The notes: a model not told the origin generated them from the letters alone. A DNA stretch of 64,000 nt from Streptomyces sp. Ru62 (GCF_002920615.1 NZ_PQSU01000001.1:248001-312000), one strand, 5' to 3'; shown: positions 1-9,716, counted from the first letter of the stretch. Numbers and translations: made by a program.

Positions 1-472
1 GGCCCGGCCAGTCGGGGATGCGCGGGGTGTGGTTGAAGCCGGTGGCGACGATCACCGCGCTGCCGGTCAGCTCCCGGCCGCCGGAGGCGTGCAGCAGCCA
101 ACCGGTGCCGTCCCCGCTCCGCTCGACGCGGTGGACCTCCACACCGGTGACGATCTCCAGTTCGTGGTGCTCGGCGTACTTCTCCAGGTAGCGGACCACG
201 TCGTCCCGGGAGACCCAGCGGCCGAACTTCCGCGGCATGGCGAGCCCGGGCAGCGAGGACAGCCGTCGGGTGGTGTGCAGGTGCAACCGGTCGTAGTGCC
301 GACGCCAGGAGGCGCCCACCTGGTCGGACTTCTCCAGGACCACGGCCCGTACCCCCCGCGCCCGCAACGCGTACGCGGCGGCGAGACCCCCGGGGCCGGC
401 TCCGATCACATAGACCGGGCGGTCGGCGGGGGTCGGCGGCAGGGGAGCGGGGGAGGGACGGGAGACGGCCAT
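1..472 (-). CDS. Flavin-dependent monooxygenase / NAD(P)-FAD oxidoreductase, N-terminal part
   Basis: The reading frame stays open from an ATG at 472 to the window edge, so only the N-terminal ~157 residues are present. A dinucleotide-binding motif (VIGAGPGGLAAA) lies near residue 22, followed by VVLEKSDQVGASWRRHYDRL, the pattern of class B flavoprotein monooxygenases and CzcO-like oxidoreductases in which the FAD fold is followed by a Trp-Arg-containing segment. A VIVATGFN-type motif near the cut end fits the same family. Substrate cannot be predicted. The next gene, also on the minus strand, is 360 bp upstream, so co-transcription is unproven. Confidence 0.8.
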   Translation of the reverse strand, partial: MAVSRPSPAPLPPTPADRPVYVIGAGPGGLAAAYALRARGVRAVVLEKSDQVGASWRRHYDRLHLHTTRRLSSLPGLAMPRKFGRWVSRDDVVRYLEKYAEHHELEIVTGVEVHRVERSGDGTGWLLHASGGRELTGSAVIVATGFNHTPRIPDWPG

Positions 473-833
473 GAGCGGGAGCGTAACCACACACCCGGTT
501 GATGGGTCTCGGTCAAGACCGGAATTGGTTGCGGATTGATCACGGGTGTACGGGAAGGGTGTCCCGGCCGTGAAGAAGGCGCCCGGCACCGCTTCTGTGC
601 CCGCTGCCGCCGCTACCGCTTCCCGGCGCGGTGACCCGTGATCCGGGCGATCCAGGCGATGAAGTCGCCGGGGTCGGTTGGGCTTACTCACAGGAGCCGA
701 GGGGAGCGGGGCAGCGGCATCGCCTGGGCGGCGGAGGTGGCGGCGAAGCACCGCTGGACCCCGGTTTGGGCGGGCTTCGCCACAGCGGTCGGACCCCGTC
801 CGACGCCGATGGCGTACGTGGTCGCCTATTTCC
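473..833. other. Intergenic region without a supported gene
   Basis: This 361-bp stretch separates two minus-strand genes. It contains open frames on the plus strand, but they run into the antisense of the PdxH-like gene, have no ribosome binding site and show no recognisable protein family. It probably holds the promoter of the monooxygenase gene. I see no convincing hairpin. Confidence 0.4.
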
Positions 834-1502
834 TCACGGCCACAACAACACCCTGCTCCAGCCGAACCCGGTGCTGCGGTACTCCAGGCGCACGTGCCGC
901 CGTTCCGCGTTCCCCTGGAAGAACTCCACCGTCTCCGGGTGCAGCCGGTACAGGGTCCAGGTCGGCGACGGCTCGCCGGGGTTCTGCCGGGCCCGCTCCC
1001 AGGCCGCCTCCGAGGCCCGCCGCAGCTCCTCCACGGAGGGCAGTTCCTCGCTCTGCCGGCCGGTCAGCGCGGCAGCCAGCGCACCCGTGGACCGCGCGTG
1101 CAGATCGGCCTGGCTCTCCTCGGCCGGCGCCGACGTCACCGGCCCGCGCACCCGCACCTGGCGGCCGAGCGCCGGCCAGTAGAAGGAGAGGGCGGCATAC
1201 GGCCGGGCGGTCAGCGCGCGGCCCTTGCGGCTCGTGGCGTGCGTGGCGAAGGACCAGCCGTCCGCGTCGGCGCCGTGCAGCATCACGGTCCGCACGTCCG
1301 GCCTGCCCTCCTCGTCCACGGTCGCCAGTGACATGGTGTGCGGCTCCGGCTGCCCCGCCGCGACGGCTTCCGCGAACCAGTTCGTGAACAGGGTCAGCGG
1401 GGTGGGCGGGGCGGTGTCCGGGTCGAAGGGCCGCAGCTCGGTCACCTGGGCGTCCCAGACCCGCAGCGACCGGAGCAGCTCGTGTAGATCGTGCTGTGCC
1501 AT
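834..1502 (-). CDS. Pyridoxamine/pyridoxine 5'-phosphate oxidase family protein (PdxH-like)
   Basis: This 222-aa protein has the length and layout of FMN-dependent pyridoxamine 5'-phosphate oxidases, which make pyridoxal 5'-phosphate from PNP or PMP. Visible family signatures are TMSLATVDEEGRPDVRTVML near residue 57, the SRKGRAL flavin-phosphate segment, LSFYWPALGRQVRVRG, and a C-terminal EFFQGNAERRHVR. The last corresponds to the EFWQGxxxRLHDR substrate motif of PdxH but is altered, so the true substrate may differ. The ATG at 1502 is the only sensible start. It is probably monocistronic, with 170 bp separating it from the LysE gene. Confidence 0.78.
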   Translation of the reverse strand: MAQHDLHELLRSLRVWDAQVTELRPFDPDTAPPTPLTLFTNWFAEAVAAGQPEPHTMSLATVDEEGRPDVRTVMLHGADADGWSFATHATSRKGRALTARPYAALSFYWPALGRQVRVRGPVTSAPAEESQADLHARSTGALAAALTGRQSEELPSVEELRRASEAAWERARQNPGEPSPTWTLYRLHPETVEFFQGNAERRHVRLEYRSTGFGWSRVLLWP

Positions 1503-1672
1503 GGGGCGAGTATCACCCTTGCCGACGCGCGTCCCCGCGCGGCGCAGGGCCGTACCTCAGTCCCTTCCCGGCGCCACGGTCCCCGAGGAGCAGAACCACC
1601 CCACGGTCCCGGAGGCCACGCCACACCCAGCCGGGGCGCTGCCGGCCTTCCCCGGCTCGGCCGGGACCCGGA

Positions 1673-2290
1673 TCAGAGCGTCGCCAGCCGTTCCACCAGC
1701 AGCAGTGCGCCGATTCCCAGCATGGCCGCGCCCGAGGTGCGGGTCACCGCCCGGGCCGCTGCCGGGCGGGCCCTGAGAAGGGCGCGGGCGAGCGTGCCCA
1801 CGGTGAGGTAGACGGCCGCGCAGCAGGCCATGTGGAGGAGGCCGAGGGCCGCCGTCTGCACGGGTACGGGGAGGTGGGCGCCCCTGAGGGTGAGGAACTG
1901 GGGGAGCACGGAGAGGTAGAGCAGCAGGCCCTTGGGGTTCAGGCCGCTGATCGTCGCGCCGCGCCGGAACAGGCGGCCGTCGGGTGTCGCCGCGGTGCCG
2001 GCGTCCGGGACCGCCGGGTGGCGCAGGACGCCCCAGCCCAGCCACAGCAGGTAGCCCGCGCCTGCCACCGTCAGGGCCGTCAGCAGCCGGGGCGAGCCCG
2101 CCACCAGCACCGCCAGGCCCGCCGTCGCCAGGGCGGTGTGCAGGGCGTAGCCGCAGACCAGGCCCGCCACCGCGCGCGGGACCGAGCCGCCGCGCAGGGC
2201 GGTCGCGATGACGTACGCCCAGTCGGCGCCCGGTACGCACACCAGCAGCACGTCCACGACGAGGAAGGAGAAGAGCAGCCCGGATTCCAT
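1673..2290 (-). CDS. LysE/RhtB-family amino-acid exporter
   Basis: This 205-aa hydrophobic protein has about six predicted membrane segments. Family landmarks are the N-terminal VCVPGADWAYVIATAL (cf. PGP/N in LysE/RhtB) and SGLNPKGLLLYLSVLPQF near residue 113. Members export amino acids or small metabolites by proton antiport. It is divergent from an Lrp/AsnC regulator only 82 bp away, a classic arrangement in which the regulator senses an amino acid and controls the exporter. Substrate is unknown. Confidence 0.9.
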   Translation of the reverse strand: MESGLLFSFLVVDVLLVCVPGADWAYVIATALRGGSVPRAVAGLVCGYALHTALATAGLAVLVAGSPRLLTALTVAGAGYLLWLGWGVLRHPAVPDAGTAATPDGRLFRRGATISGLNPKGLLLYLSVLPQFLTLRGAHLPVPVQTAALGLLHMACCAAVYLTVGTLARALLRARPAAARAVTRTSGAAMLGIGALLLVERLATL

Positions 2291-2372
2291 ACCGGGGACA
2301 TTAGGCGCGAAAGTCCCGAAAGTGTTCCCGAAGTTTGCTCATGATCGCGCACTCTGCGCAAATATCTTCTTC
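2291..2372. promoter_or_regulatory. Divergent lysE-type / lrp promoter region
   Basis: This is the short 82-bp spacer between divergent start codons at 2290 and 2373. It is noticeably AT-richer than its surroundings (for example GCGCAAATATCTTCTTC just before the regulator start). Both promoters and an Lrp-type operator must lie here by inference. No exact operator can be assigned by eye. Confidence 0.45.
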
Positions 2373-2825
2373 ATGGACGACGTGGACCGGAAAATCCTTG
2401 CCGAACTGCAGCAGGACGGGCGGCTGACCGTGACCGAGCTGGCCGCCCGGGTGCGGCTCAGCGTCTCGCCCTGCCACCGGCGGCTGCGCGAGCTGGAGCG
2501 GTCCGGCGCCATCCAGGGCTACCGCGCGATGGTGGACCCGGCCTCGCTCGGCCTGAACTTCGAGGCGCTGGTCTTCGTGTCCATGCGCCAGGAGGACCGG
2601 GACACGGTCGCCGAGTTCGAGCGGGCGGTCAGTGAGCTGGAGCATGTGCTGGACGCCCAGCGGCTGTTCGGCGAGCCGGACTACCTGCTCCGGGTGGCCA
2701 CCGCCGACCTGGCCGCCTTCCAGCGGCTCTACGACGAGCGGCTGGCGACGCTGCCGGGGGTGCAGCGGCTGACGTCGACGCTCGTGATGAAGCACGTGGT
2801 GCGGGACCGGCCGTTGCCGGCGTAG
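2373..2825 (+). CDS. Lrp/AsnC-family transcriptional regulator
   Basis: This 150-aa protein has the normal length of the family. The N-terminal winged helix-turn-helix ([26 protein letters not shown], residues 5-30, then [16 protein letters not shown]) is typical, and the C-terminal half is an RAM/AsnC ligand-binding domain containing the G-x-x-D-like segment [11 protein letters not shown]. The frame is open further upstream, but the ATG at 2373 gives the canonical MDxxDRKIL start. It is divergent from the LysE-type exporter, which is its likely target. Lrp proteins act as oligomers that respond to amino acids. Confidence 0.92.
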   Translation: MDDVDRKILAELQQDGRLTVTELAARVRLSVSPCHRRLRELERSGAIQGYRAMVDPASLGLNFEALVFVSMRQEDRDTVAEFERAVSELEHVLDAQRLFGEPDYLLRVATADLAAFQRLYDERLATLPGVQRLTSTLVMKHVVRDRPLPA

Positions 2826-2831
2826 ACGGAA

Positions 2832-2860
2832 GGCGGTGGCTCACCGTGTGAACCACCGCC
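2832..2860. terminator. Hairpin terminator between convergent lrp-type and tetR-type genes
   Basis: GGCGGTGG at 2832-2839 pairs with CCACCGCC at 2853-2860. After one mismatch the stem continues with TCAC/GTGA, leaving a 3-nt loop. It lies between the stop codons of two convergent genes and can serve both directions. Confidence 0.75.
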
Positions 2861-2910
2861 TGCCAGACAGGACTTGGACCAGGACGTGGACCCTGGCAAC
2901 GGGCGCGCGC

Positions 2911-3558
2911 TTACTTGGAAGGCTTCCTGCCCGTCACGCCCAGGTGCACCAAGAGTGCGAGATTCGGCTTCAGTTCGGCGGGCTTCACACCCCAGGCCGA
3001 GAAGCCCTTCTGGTGGGACGCCACCGCCGCGAGCATCGCGACCAGCGAACCGGCCACCGCGGCCGGGTTCACGTCCTTGTCGATCCGGCCCTTGGACTGG
3101 AGTTCCGCGATGGAGTCCGCCAGGGAGTTGTTGACCGAGTTCAGGATCTTCATGCGGATCTTGTAGAACCGTTTGTCCCCCTCGGCCGCACCGAGGTCGA
3201 CCACCCGCAGGATCGCGTCGTGCCTGCGCCAGAACTCCAGGAACCCGTCGACGAGTTCCTGCGCCGTCTGCCAGCCCGACTTGCCGGTCCAGGTGCGCCC
3301 TTCGAGCAGTTCGGTCAGTCCCGCGCCCTCGGCCGCCATCTGCTCGGCGATCTCCAGGACGGCACCTTCGACGTCCGGGAAGTACTGGTAGAAGGTCGCG
3401 GGCGAAGTGCCCGCCTTCCGGGCGACATCGATGACCTTGACGTCCCGGTACGGGGAGGAGCTGAGCATCTCGCTGAGGCAGTCGAGCAGCTTCTGCCGGG
3501 TCGCCTGCCCACGCCGGCCGGCCACGCGGCCGTCGACGGTACGCACTTGTCCTGTCAT
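2911..3558 (-). CDS. TetR/AcrR-family transcriptional regulator
   Basis: This 215-aa protein has an N-terminal helix-turn-helix: [12 protein letters not shown], then [28 protein letters not shown] at residues 43-70, including the F-Y-x-Y-F signature. The C-terminal ligand domain is of the usual length. It is divergent from the VOC gene just upstream of afsK, with about 120 bp between the two starts. In S. coelicolor a TetR gene occupies the equivalent place (recalled). Ligand and targets are unknown, but autoregulation or control of the neighbouring VOC gene is plausible. Confidence 0.9.
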   Translation of the reverse strand: MTGQVRTVDGRVAGRRGQATRQKLLDCLSEMLSSSPYRDVKVIDVARKAGTSPATFYQYFPDVEGAVLEIAEQMAAEGAGLTELLEGRTWTGKSGWQTAQELVDGFLEFWRRHDAILRVVDLGAAEGDKRFYKIRMKILNSVNNSLADSIAELQSKGRIDKDVNPAAVAGSLVAMLAAVASHQKGFSAWGVKPAELKPNLALLVHLGVTGRKPSK

Positions 3559-3680
3559 GTCGTCAGCTTACCGAGGGGTGATCTGAGCGCGATTCGGCCG
3601 ACTGCAAATGGGGTGCACGGGGGAAACGGGGGTGGTGTGCCTGGTCTGCGCGGTGCGCGCGGCCCGGTTACTTTGACGAC

Positions 3681-4415
3681 ATGGCCGAAAACAGGGCATC
3701 CGCGAACGAGGAGACCTACGGGGAGGGCGTCCCGTGCTGGGTGGACGCCCAGCTGCCCGACGTCGAGGCGGGCAAGCGGTTCTACGGTGATCTTTTCGGG
3801 TGGACCTTCGAGGAGTCGTACGGCTCCTCCGTGTGGGCCCTGCTGGACGGCGACCCCGTCGCCTCGCTGGCCCCCAAGACGGACGGCCGGATGCCCACGG
3901 TCTGGACCGTCTCCTTCGCGACCTCGGACGCCGGGGCCCTCGGCCGGCGGATCACGGCGGCCGGCGGGCAGGTGGTCATGGCCCCGTTCCCGGTGGGCGA
4001 GCTGGGCGTCGCCGCCCTGGCCGCCGACCCCGAGGGCGCCGTCTTCGGCCTGTGGCAGGCCGGCACCCATCGCGGCTTCGGACGGCGGCGCGAGCCGAAC
4101 ACCTTCGTCTGGGCCGAGCTGTACACCCGGGACACCGCCGCGGCCAACACGTTCTACGGCGGTCTCTTCCACGACGCCCTGTTCGGCACCGGCGCCGAGC
4201 CCGACTTCGGCCGCGCGGAGGTCACCGACGTCTTCCCGGCCGAGATGCCCCCGCACTTCCTCGTCCACTTCCGGGTCGCGGACCTGGCGGACTCCCTCGG
4301 GGCCGTCCACCGGCTCGGCGGGCGGGTGCAGGCGTCACCCTTCGGGACGTCGTACGGAGTGGTGGCCGTCGTCACCGACAATCAGGGGGCGTCGTTCGCA
4401 CTGCTCCAGCGCTGA
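3681..4415 (+). CDS. kbpA: Double VOC-domain protein, probable AfsK-binding inhibitor KbpA
   Basis: This 244-aa protein is built of two glyoxalase/bleomycin-resistance (VOC) modules, residues ~13-120 and ~135-240. Each has the [12 protein letters not shown]...FYGDLFGW or [22 protein letters not shown] signature. It sits immediately upstream of and co-directional with afsK, the position of KbpA (SCO4422) in S. coelicolor, a protein reported to bind AfsK and inhibit its autophosphorylation. The orthology rests on position, length and recalled family features. Metal-binding or enzymatic activity of the VOC fold here is unproven. No strong Shine-Dalgarno precedes the ATG at 3681. Confidence 0.72.
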   Translation: MAENRASANEETYGEGVPCWVDAQLPDVEAGKRFYGDLFGWTFEESYGSSVWALLDGDPVASLAPKTDGRMPTVWTVSFATSDAGALGRRITAAGGQVVMAPFPVGELGVAALAADPEGAVFGLWQAGTHRGFGRRREPNTFVWAELYTRDTAAANTFYGGLFHDALFGTGAEPDFGRAEVTDVFPAEMPPHFLVHFRVADLADSLGAVHRLGGRVQASPFGTSYGVVAVVTDNQGASFALLQR

Positions 4416-4593
4416 TGCGCCCCCTTTGGGATGCTTCAGTGTGAGACACCCCGATTGTCACCGGGTTCGCAACCAGCCGCCCGGCCAGGAAGAATCAGGG
4501 TGCGTGCCGCCATGGCGGTGCGGTGGTGAGACGCTGCACTTCGGTCGCGTACATATGGAGAGTGGCGCGGCTCGTACGGGGAGGTGGCAGGCA

Positions 4594-6957
4594 GTGGTGG
4601 ATCAGCTGACGCAGCACGATCCGCGGCGGATCGGGCCGTTCGAGGTGCTGGGCCGGCTGGGCGCCGGCGGCATGGGGCTGGTCTATCTCGCGCGCTCGGC
4701 GTCCGGCCGGCGCGTGGCGATCAAGACGGTGCGCACCGAGCTGGCCGAGGACCAGCTCTTCCGCGTCCGCTTCACCCGCGAGGTGGAGGCGGCCCGCGCG
4801 GTCTCCGGCTTCTACACCGCGGCCGTGGTCGACGCCGACCCGCGCGCCGCCGTGCCCTGGCTGGCCACCGCCTACGTCCCCGCGCCCTCGCTCGAAGAGA
4901 TAGTGAACGAGTGCGGGCCGCTCCCGGCCCAGGCCGTGCGCTGGCTCGCGGCCGGCGTGGCGGAGGCCCTGCAGTCCATCCACGGCGCCGGGCTGGTCCA
5001 CCGCGACCTCAAGCCCTCCAACGTGCTCGTGGTCGAGGACGGCCCCCGGGTGATCGACTTCGGTATCGCCTCCGGGGTCTCGAACACCCGTCTGACGATG
5101 ACGAACGTCGCCGTCGGCACCCCCGCCTACATGTCCCCGGAGCAGGCCAAGGACTCCCGCAGCGTCACCGGCGCCAGCGACGTCTTCTCCCTCGGCTCCA
5201 CCCTCGTCTTCGCGGCCACCGGCCACCCGCCCTTCCACGGCGCCAACCCGGTCGAGACCGTCTTCATGCTGCTGCGCGAGGGCCCGGACCTCACCGGCCT
5301 GCCGGACGAGCTGCGCCCGCTGATCGAGGCCTGCATGCAGATGGAGGCCACCGGCCGCCCCACCCCGGCCGACCTCCAGGCCCAGCTCGCCCCGCACCTG
5401 TTCGGCTCCGGCTCCGACGACAGCGGCACCGCCTCCGCCTGGCTGCCGGAGAAGGCGGTCGCCCTCATCGAGTCCCGCCGCGGCGGACGCCCCGCCGCCA
5501 AGCCCGCCCCGGCCCCGGCCGGCGGCCCGCGCAGCGGCGGCCGGCAGGCCGTGCCCCCGCCCCCGCCGTACGACCCACCGGTCCCGGCGCCCGCGAGTGC
5601 CGCGGTGTCCGTCCCGGCCGGCGCGCCCGACACCGGCCCGGTCCGGCTGGCCGGCGCTCCGGTGCCCATCGGCCCCGGCCCCCGGGTCGCCGACGCCCGC
5701 GCCGCCGCCGTCAAGGCGCCCCCGCCCGAGGCCGGCCTGGTGGCCAGCTGGTCCCGGCCCCGCCCCGGCGTGGCCGGCGCCGACCCCGCCGTACCGCCCG
5801 TGCCGCCGCAGCCCCCGGAGACGGCGGCGGGCTGGCGCCCCTGGCGGTTCCGCATGTCCAACGACGTGTGGGGCACCCCCTCCGTCGACGGGGACCTCGT
5901 CTACGTCACCTCCTTCGAGGTGCACGCCCTGGACGTGGCCACCGGCCGCCGCCGCTTCAAGACCCGGGACGTCGCCTGGTCCATGGCGGTCGCGGACGGC
6001 CGTATCCACGCCTCCGACGGCCCCACCCTGTTCGCCCTGGACGCCCGCGAGGGCACCGACCTGTGGCGGCTGTCCACGGACGCCTGGGTGTACTCCCTCA
6101 AGGCAGACCGCGGCACGGTCGTCACCGGCACCCGTGGCGGCGGCGTCCAGGCGTGGGAGGCGACGAGCGGGCGGAAGCTGTGGGAGATCACCGGCTGCCA
6201 GACCGACTTCGAGTCCCCCGAGGCGGGCGCGGTCGTGCACGACGGCACGGTCTACGTCTGGCAGGACGCCCGGCTGCGCGCCCTGGAGGCCCGCACCGGC
6301 GAGGAACGCTGGTCGTACCCCATCGGTGACGCGGCCTCCTGCGGCGGTGTCCCGGTCCGGCTGGCCCCGGCCCCCGACGGCTGCGTCTACGTCTCGGCGG
6401 GCACCCGCGTCCTCGCCGTCGAGGCGGTGAGCGGCCGGGTCCGCTGGCACTTCGAGGCCCCGGCGGTCTTCCTGAGCCCGCCGGCCTTCGCCCCGGGCCC
6501 GGCCGTCACCGGCGGCGGCATCTACCTCGCCGACTACCTCGGCACGGTCTACGCCCTCGACGCCGCCGACGGCCGCGACCGCTGGCGCATCGCCACCGAG
6601 GCCCGCTCCTCCGTCGAACCGGTCCTGGTGGCCGCCGGGCACGTGCACGTCGGCAGCGGCAAGGGCCTGTACACCCTGGACGCGGTCACCGGCACCCCAA
6701 AGTGGCGCTTCCAGGCGGGCGGCGACGTCGTGGGCGCGCCCGCGGTGGCGGCGGGCCGCATCCACTTCGGCTCCACCGACCACCTCCTCTACACCCTGAA
6801 GGCCGACGACGGACGCCTGCGCTGGAAGCTGGCGACCGGCGGCGAGATCACCGGCTCCCCGGTGGTCAAGGACGGCGTGGTGTACGCGTGCAGCAAGGAC
6901 CGGTGCGTGTACGCGCTGGACGCGGAGAAGGGCACGGGCACCGCGCGGACCGCGTGA
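4594..6957 (+). CDS. afsK: Serine/threonine protein kinase AfsK with C-terminal PQQ-like beta-propeller
   Basis: The 787-aa product matches AfsK (about 800 aa in S. coelicolor). Kinase domain features: GAGGMG P-loop at 23-28, VAIK with Lys44, HRDLKPSN with Asp138, DFG at 155-157, and an activation segment with [12 protein letters not shown] Pro/Ala-rich linker follows, then from about residue 415 a PQQ-type repeat region with recurring YALDAxxGRxxWR units. No membrane segment is evident. AfsK phosphorylates AfsR, whose gene lies 3.2 kb away on the other strand. GTG at 4594 is preferred because GGAGGT lies 9 nt upstream; an in-frame ATG at 4555 is possible. Confidence 0.93.
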   Translation: MVDQLTQHDPRRIGPFEVLGRLGAGGMGLVYLARSASGRRVAIKTVRTELAEDQLFRVRFTREVEAARAVSGFYTAAVVDADPRAAVPWLATAYVPAPSLEEIVNECGPLPAQAVRWLAAGVAEALQSIHGAGLVHRDLKPSNVLVVEDGPRVIDFGIASGVSNTRLTMTNVAVGTPAYMSPEQAKDSRSVTGASDVFSLGSTLVFAATGHPPFHGANPVETVFMLLREGPDLTGLPDELRPLIEACMQMEATGRPTPADLQAQLAPHLFGSGSDDSGTASAWLPEKAVALIESRRGGRPAAKPAPAPAGGPRSGGRQAVPPPPPYDPPVPAPASAAVSVPAGAPDTGPVRLAGAPVPIGPGPRVADARAAAVKAPPPEAGLVASWSRPRPGVAGADPAVPPVPPQPPETAAGWRPWRFRMSNDVWGTPSVDGDLVYVTSFEVHALDVATGRRRFKTRDVAWSMAVADGRIHASDGPTLFALDAREGTDLWRLSTDAWVYSLKADRGTVVTGTRGGGVQAWEATSGRKLWEITGCQTDFESPEAGAVVHDGTVYVWQDARLRALEARTGEERWSYPIGDAASCGGVPVRLAPAPDGCVYVSAGTRVLAVEAVSGRVRWHFEAPAVFLSPPAFAPGPAVTGGGIYLADYLGTVYALDAADGRDRWRIATEARSSVEPVLVAAGHVHVGSGKGLYTLDAVTGTPKWRFQAGGDVVGAPAVAAGRIHFGSTDHLLYTLKADDGRLRWKLATGGEITGSPVVKDGVVYACSKDRCVYALDAEKGTGTARTA

Positions 6958-7079
6958 GCCGCGCGACGGCCGTCGTACCGGCTCTGCACGGAAGGGCTCC
7001 GGACGGCGGCCGTCCACGCCGACGCTACCTCCGGCGCCCGGCGGCCGCCATGCGGTGCGCCGGCGGCTAGTCTGCTGGC

Positions 7080-7637
7080 ATGTTCATGCCTTCAGGGACG
7101 CGCGTACTCAGGTTCACGGCCGTACTGACCCTGGTGGTGCTCAGCCTGACCGGTTTCTCCTCCGGTCGGCACCACGGCAGCCGGGGGCACGGAGGCGGCG
7201 GGGGCGGGTGCAGCAGCTCGCACCAGGACCACGACGGTTCGTCGTCCACCTCGGGCGGCTCCTCCTACCGTGACGACGACGGCTACGGCGGCACGGGCGG
7301 CGGCTCCTACCGGCGTACCCACCGCCCCACCTCCACACCGTCCGGCAACGGCAGCAGCACCCCGCTGAAGGACGGGACGGCCAGGCTGGTCGCCTGCGCG
7401 AGCACGGGGAAGCCGTACGCCACGGTCGAGGTCACCAACCCCAACCGCCGCAAGGCGACCTTCACGGTCGAGGTGCTCTTCCTGCCGGAGAGCCCGCCCG
7501 CCATCGACTCGGCCCGTACGGAGGTCTCCGTACCCGCCCGCGGCACCAGGACGGTCCGGCTCCCGTTCGGGCAGAACGCCCACCTGGACCTGCTCGACCA
7601 CTGCGAAGTGGACGACACGGCGCCCCTCGCGTCCTGA
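7080..7637 (+). CDS. Putative secreted Gly/Ser/His-rich protein
   Basis: This 185-aa protein is not recognised. It starts with an Arg-containing n-region and a hydrophobic stretch (FTAVLTLVVLSLTGFSS), consistent with Sec export. A low-complexity segment rich in Gly, His, Ser and Asp follows (residues ~28-90), then a compact C-terminal domain from about residue 98 containing two Cys (ARLVACAST and LDHCEVDD) that could form a disulfide. The C-terminal part reads like a beta-sandwich. It follows afsK by 122 bp, so read-through from afsK is possible. The genuine start could be Met3. Confidence 0.7.
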   Translation: MFMPSGTRVLRFTAVLTLVVLSLTGFSSGRHHGSRGHGGGGGGCSSSHQDHDGSSSTSGGSSYRDDDGYGGTGGGSYRRTHRPTSTPSGNGSSTPLKDGTARLVACASTGKPYATVEVTNPNRRKATFTVEVLFLPESPPAIDSARTEVSVPARGTRTVRLPFGQNAHLDLLDHCEVDDTAPLAS

Positions 7638-7643
7638 CCGGGG

Positions 7644-7847
7644 TCAGCCCTTCAGGGAGCCGAGGAAGGCACTCCAAGCGGGGGGACGGAAGAGGAGCAC
7701 GGGTCCGTCCTCGGGCCTCTTGGAGTCGCGGACGGGCACGAGGCCGGGGTGTGCGTCGGCCACTTCGACGCAATCGCCGCCGCTGCCGTTGCTGTAGCTG
7801 CTCTTGCGCCACACGGCGATGCTCAGGTCAGTCCCGGTGCTTGCCAT
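7644..7847 (-). CDS. DUF397 domain-containing protein
   Basis: This 67-aa protein has the whole DUF397 signature: WRKSSYSNGSGGDCVEVAD at residues 13-31, then VPVRDSKRPEDGPVLLFRPPAWSAFL. DUF397 proteins in Streptomyces are usually encoded beside Scr1-type helix-turn-helix regulators, as here, where its start overlaps the end of the regulator gene by 20 bp. Its partner and role are inferred only from this linkage, for example as a toxin-antitoxin-like or anti-regulator pair. Confidence 0.88.
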   Translation of the reverse strand: MASTGTDLSIAVWRKSSYSNGSGGDCVEVADAHPGLVPVRDSKRPEDGPVLLFRPPAWSAFLGSLKG

Positions 7848-8679
7848 CTCGATAGTCCTCCGCCGCTCGTTCGACCATGGCCAGGGACGCCTCTGGTGGT
7901 AGTGCCGCGGCCCTGAGCAGATCGTACGACCTGCGGTAGTCCTTCACGAGCGCCGGATAGTCGATGAGTTGGCCGTTGTGGAGCCCTTCGGTGTAGGCCA
8001 CCGGCGGGGCGTCCGGAAAGGTCATCACCTTCATCATGCCCATCATGAACGGGTGGGCGTGCGCCGTTTCCGGGAGGATCTGCAGAACGCCCTGAGTGGA
8101 GCGGATCACCTGAGCGATGTGCTCCAACTGCTCAGCCATCTCCGCCGGGGGCAGCAGGGGCTTGCGGACGAGGGACTCGTGCAGCACCGCCCAGAACGAC
8201 GGCCGCTCCTCCCGGTCCCAGATCTTCGCGCGCTCCAGCCGGGCCCGGACCTGCTTGTCGACGGTCGCGGGCGGCAGCCAGGGCAGCGACGTGTGGACGA
8301 CGGCCTCCGCGTAGGCCTGCGTTTGCAGCAGGCCCGGTACGAGCATCGGAGCCCATTCTTCGATGGTCTCCGCATGCTGCTCCATCTCCGCCACATCCGC
8401 GAAGTACTCCGCATGCCCCGACTGCCGTGCCCGGCGCGCATCTTCACAACGCCGCTCGAAGAACCCGTCCGTCCCCAGCACCTTGTCGACGTGCCGGGCC
8501 AGATCCACCGGCATCCGCCGCTCGCCCCGCTCGATCTGGCTCAGGAACGGCACGCCCCGGAAGCTTCCCTCCGCCAGCTGTTCCAAGGTCAGTCCGGCCA
8601 GCTCGCGCTGGTAGCGCAACTCGGCGCCGTAGAAGGAGGGGACGTTCGCCGAGGCGTCCGGGTCTTTGCGTGGGGGCAT
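7828..8679 (-). CDS. Helix-turn-helix regulator, Scr1/DUF5753 type
   Basis: This 283-aa protein has an N-terminal XRE-type helix-turn-helix (ELRYQRELAGLTLEQLAEGSFRGVPFLSQIERGERRMP, residues 19-56) and a C-terminal DUF5753 domain recognised from YFADVAEMEQHAETIEEW, the VPGLLQTQAYAEAVV motif and VLQILPETAHAH. Its gene overlaps the downstream DUF397 gene, forming one operon. The gene upstream, on the opposite strand, encodes an anti-sigma-type ATPase. These triads recur in Streptomyces genomes and are linked to development; no target can be assigned. Confidence 0.9.
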   Translation of the reverse strand: MPPRKDPDASANVPSFYGAELRYQRELAGLTLEQLAEGSFRGVPFLSQIERGERRMPVDLARHVDKVLGTDGFFERRCEDARRARQSGHAEYFADVAEMEQHAETIEEWAPMLVPGLLQTQAYAEAVVHTSLPWLPPATVDKQVRARLERAKIWDREERPSFWAVLHESLVRKPLLPPAEMAEQLEHIAQVIRSTQGVLQILPETAHAHPFMMGMMKVMTFPDAPPVAYTEGLHNGQLIDYPALVKDYRRSYDLLRAAALPPEASLAMVERAAEDYRDGKHRD

Positions 8680-8802
8680 AACTCTTCACCGCCGTTTGCC
8701 ACTTGCGCTTGCGCAGCCGAAACCTCTTCAAACGGTACCGGTGCGGGCATCACTCTGTAGCCGTTTCGTCACAGAACGCAGCAAAGGAAGGCGTACGCAA
8801 CC

Positions 8803-9417
8803 GTGTCGTCCTCGAATCTCCCCTCCGCCCAGCGCGGCAACTCCGCCTACGACACCACCCTCTGCGTGGACGACCTGCGCGACGCGCTGTCCACCCACGG
8901 CATCACCCTGCCCTCCCTCCGGGTGGACCTGCCGAGCTTCGCGGGCAAGTACCAGCCGCCGGCGGGCCTCGTCGCGCTCGGCAACTGCAACACGGCGACG
9001 GCGCGCAAGCTGGCGAGGGCGCTGCGGGGTGGGGAACGTGCACCGAGCCGGCCGCCATTGGACGTCGAGGTCGTCGCCGTACCGAAGGCACTCCAGGGGC
9101 TGCGCCGTACCGTCAGCCGCTACCTGGACGCACCCTGCGCCGACGTCCAGCTCTGCGTCACCGAACTCGTCGGCAACGTCATCCGGCATGTGGGGGAGGG
9201 GGTTTGTGTCCGTGTACGGGTGGCCCGGACGGACGGCGGGCGCATTCGCGTCGAGGTCACCGACCCGGACGCGAAAGCCGTACCGGTGCTCCTGCCTGCC
9301 GGCGACGACGATGAGGCGGGCCGCGGCCTCGCCCTGATCGACGCGGTGACCGTTCGGTGGGGTGTGGAGCAGGGGGTGGAGAAGACCGTGTGGTGTGAGC
9401 TGGCGGAGGGAGAGTGA
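8803..9417 (+). CDS. ATP-binding protein, GHKL/RsbW-like
   Basis: The 204-aa product carries a histidine-kinase-like ATPase domain in its C-terminal half. The N box is CVTELVGNVIRHV, followed by VRVEVTDPD and a G-box GRGLALIDAVTVRWGV. The N-terminal ~70 residues lack a recognised domain. Such proteins in Streptomyces act as anti-sigma factors or regulators rather than true kinases, and they are commonly paired with helix-turn-helix/DUF397 genes, as here with a divergent start 123 bp away. The GTG at 8803 was chosen because AAGGAAGG lies upstream, although the spacing is long. Confidence 0.82.
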   Translation: MSSSNLPSAQRGNSAYDTTLCVDDLRDALSTHGITLPSLRVDLPSFAGKYQPPAGLVALGNCNTATARKLARALRGGERAPSRPPLDVEVVAVPKALQGLRRTVSRYLDAPCADVQLCVTELVGNVIRHVGEGVCVRVRVARTDGGRIRVEVTDPDAKAVPVLLPAGDDDEAGRGLALIDAVTVRWGVEQGVEKTVWCELAEGE

Positions 9418-9443
9418 CCGGTCACCTCGGCGGGGCCACACGG

Positions 9444-9473
9444 CGAGGGGCCGAGCTTCCGCCCGGCCCCTCG
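9444..9473 (+). terminator. Hairpin terminator after the ATPase gene
   Basis: A perfect 10-bp stem, CGAGGGGCCG at 9444-9453 and CGGCCCCTCG at 9464-9473, has a 10-nt loop and begins 27 bp after the stop codon. No U-tract follows, which is normal for Streptomyces. Confidence 0.75.
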
Positions 9474-9660
9474 GAGGTGTGCTGCCGTGTCACGGCATGT
9501 GGCTGTCCTGCGGGATGACGACCGTGGTCTGGCCGTTTCGTCCTCCCGTTGTTGAACCGGCATCGGCGGGCTCGCCGTTAGCTCCCTAGGGGCGGGAGTT
9601 GTTCGATGGACTCGAACAGTTCCCGCCGAGGAACGGCTGGATCTTGCCCGGACACGCCTC

Positions 9661-9695
9661 GGCCGCGGCGGCTCCCCCTCCGCGCCGCCGCGGCC
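9661..9695 (-). terminator. Hairpin terminator after afsS
   Basis: A perfect 11-bp stem pairs 9661-9671 (GGCCGCGGCGG) with 9685-9695, with a 13-nt loop. It lies about 20 bp beyond the afsS stop codon when read on the minus strand. Confidence 0.75.
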
Positions 9696-9716
9696 GATCC
9701 CCGTCGGGGTGGTGGC

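Noticed and set aside
631..1387. Several long plus-strand frames overlapping the PdxH-like gene
   Set aside because: They have no ribosome binding site, extreme Arg/Pro/Ala composition, and lie antisense to a gene with clear family motifs.
4495..7017. An 840-codon minus-strand frame opposite afsK
   Set aside because: It is the high-GC antisense shadow of a well-defined kinase/propeller gene and has no recognisable domain.
6958..7030. A GGACGGCGGCCGTCC palindrome after afsK considered as a terminator
   Set aside because: The two arms leave a one-base loop, which cannot form a proper hairpin, and no longer stem is seen.
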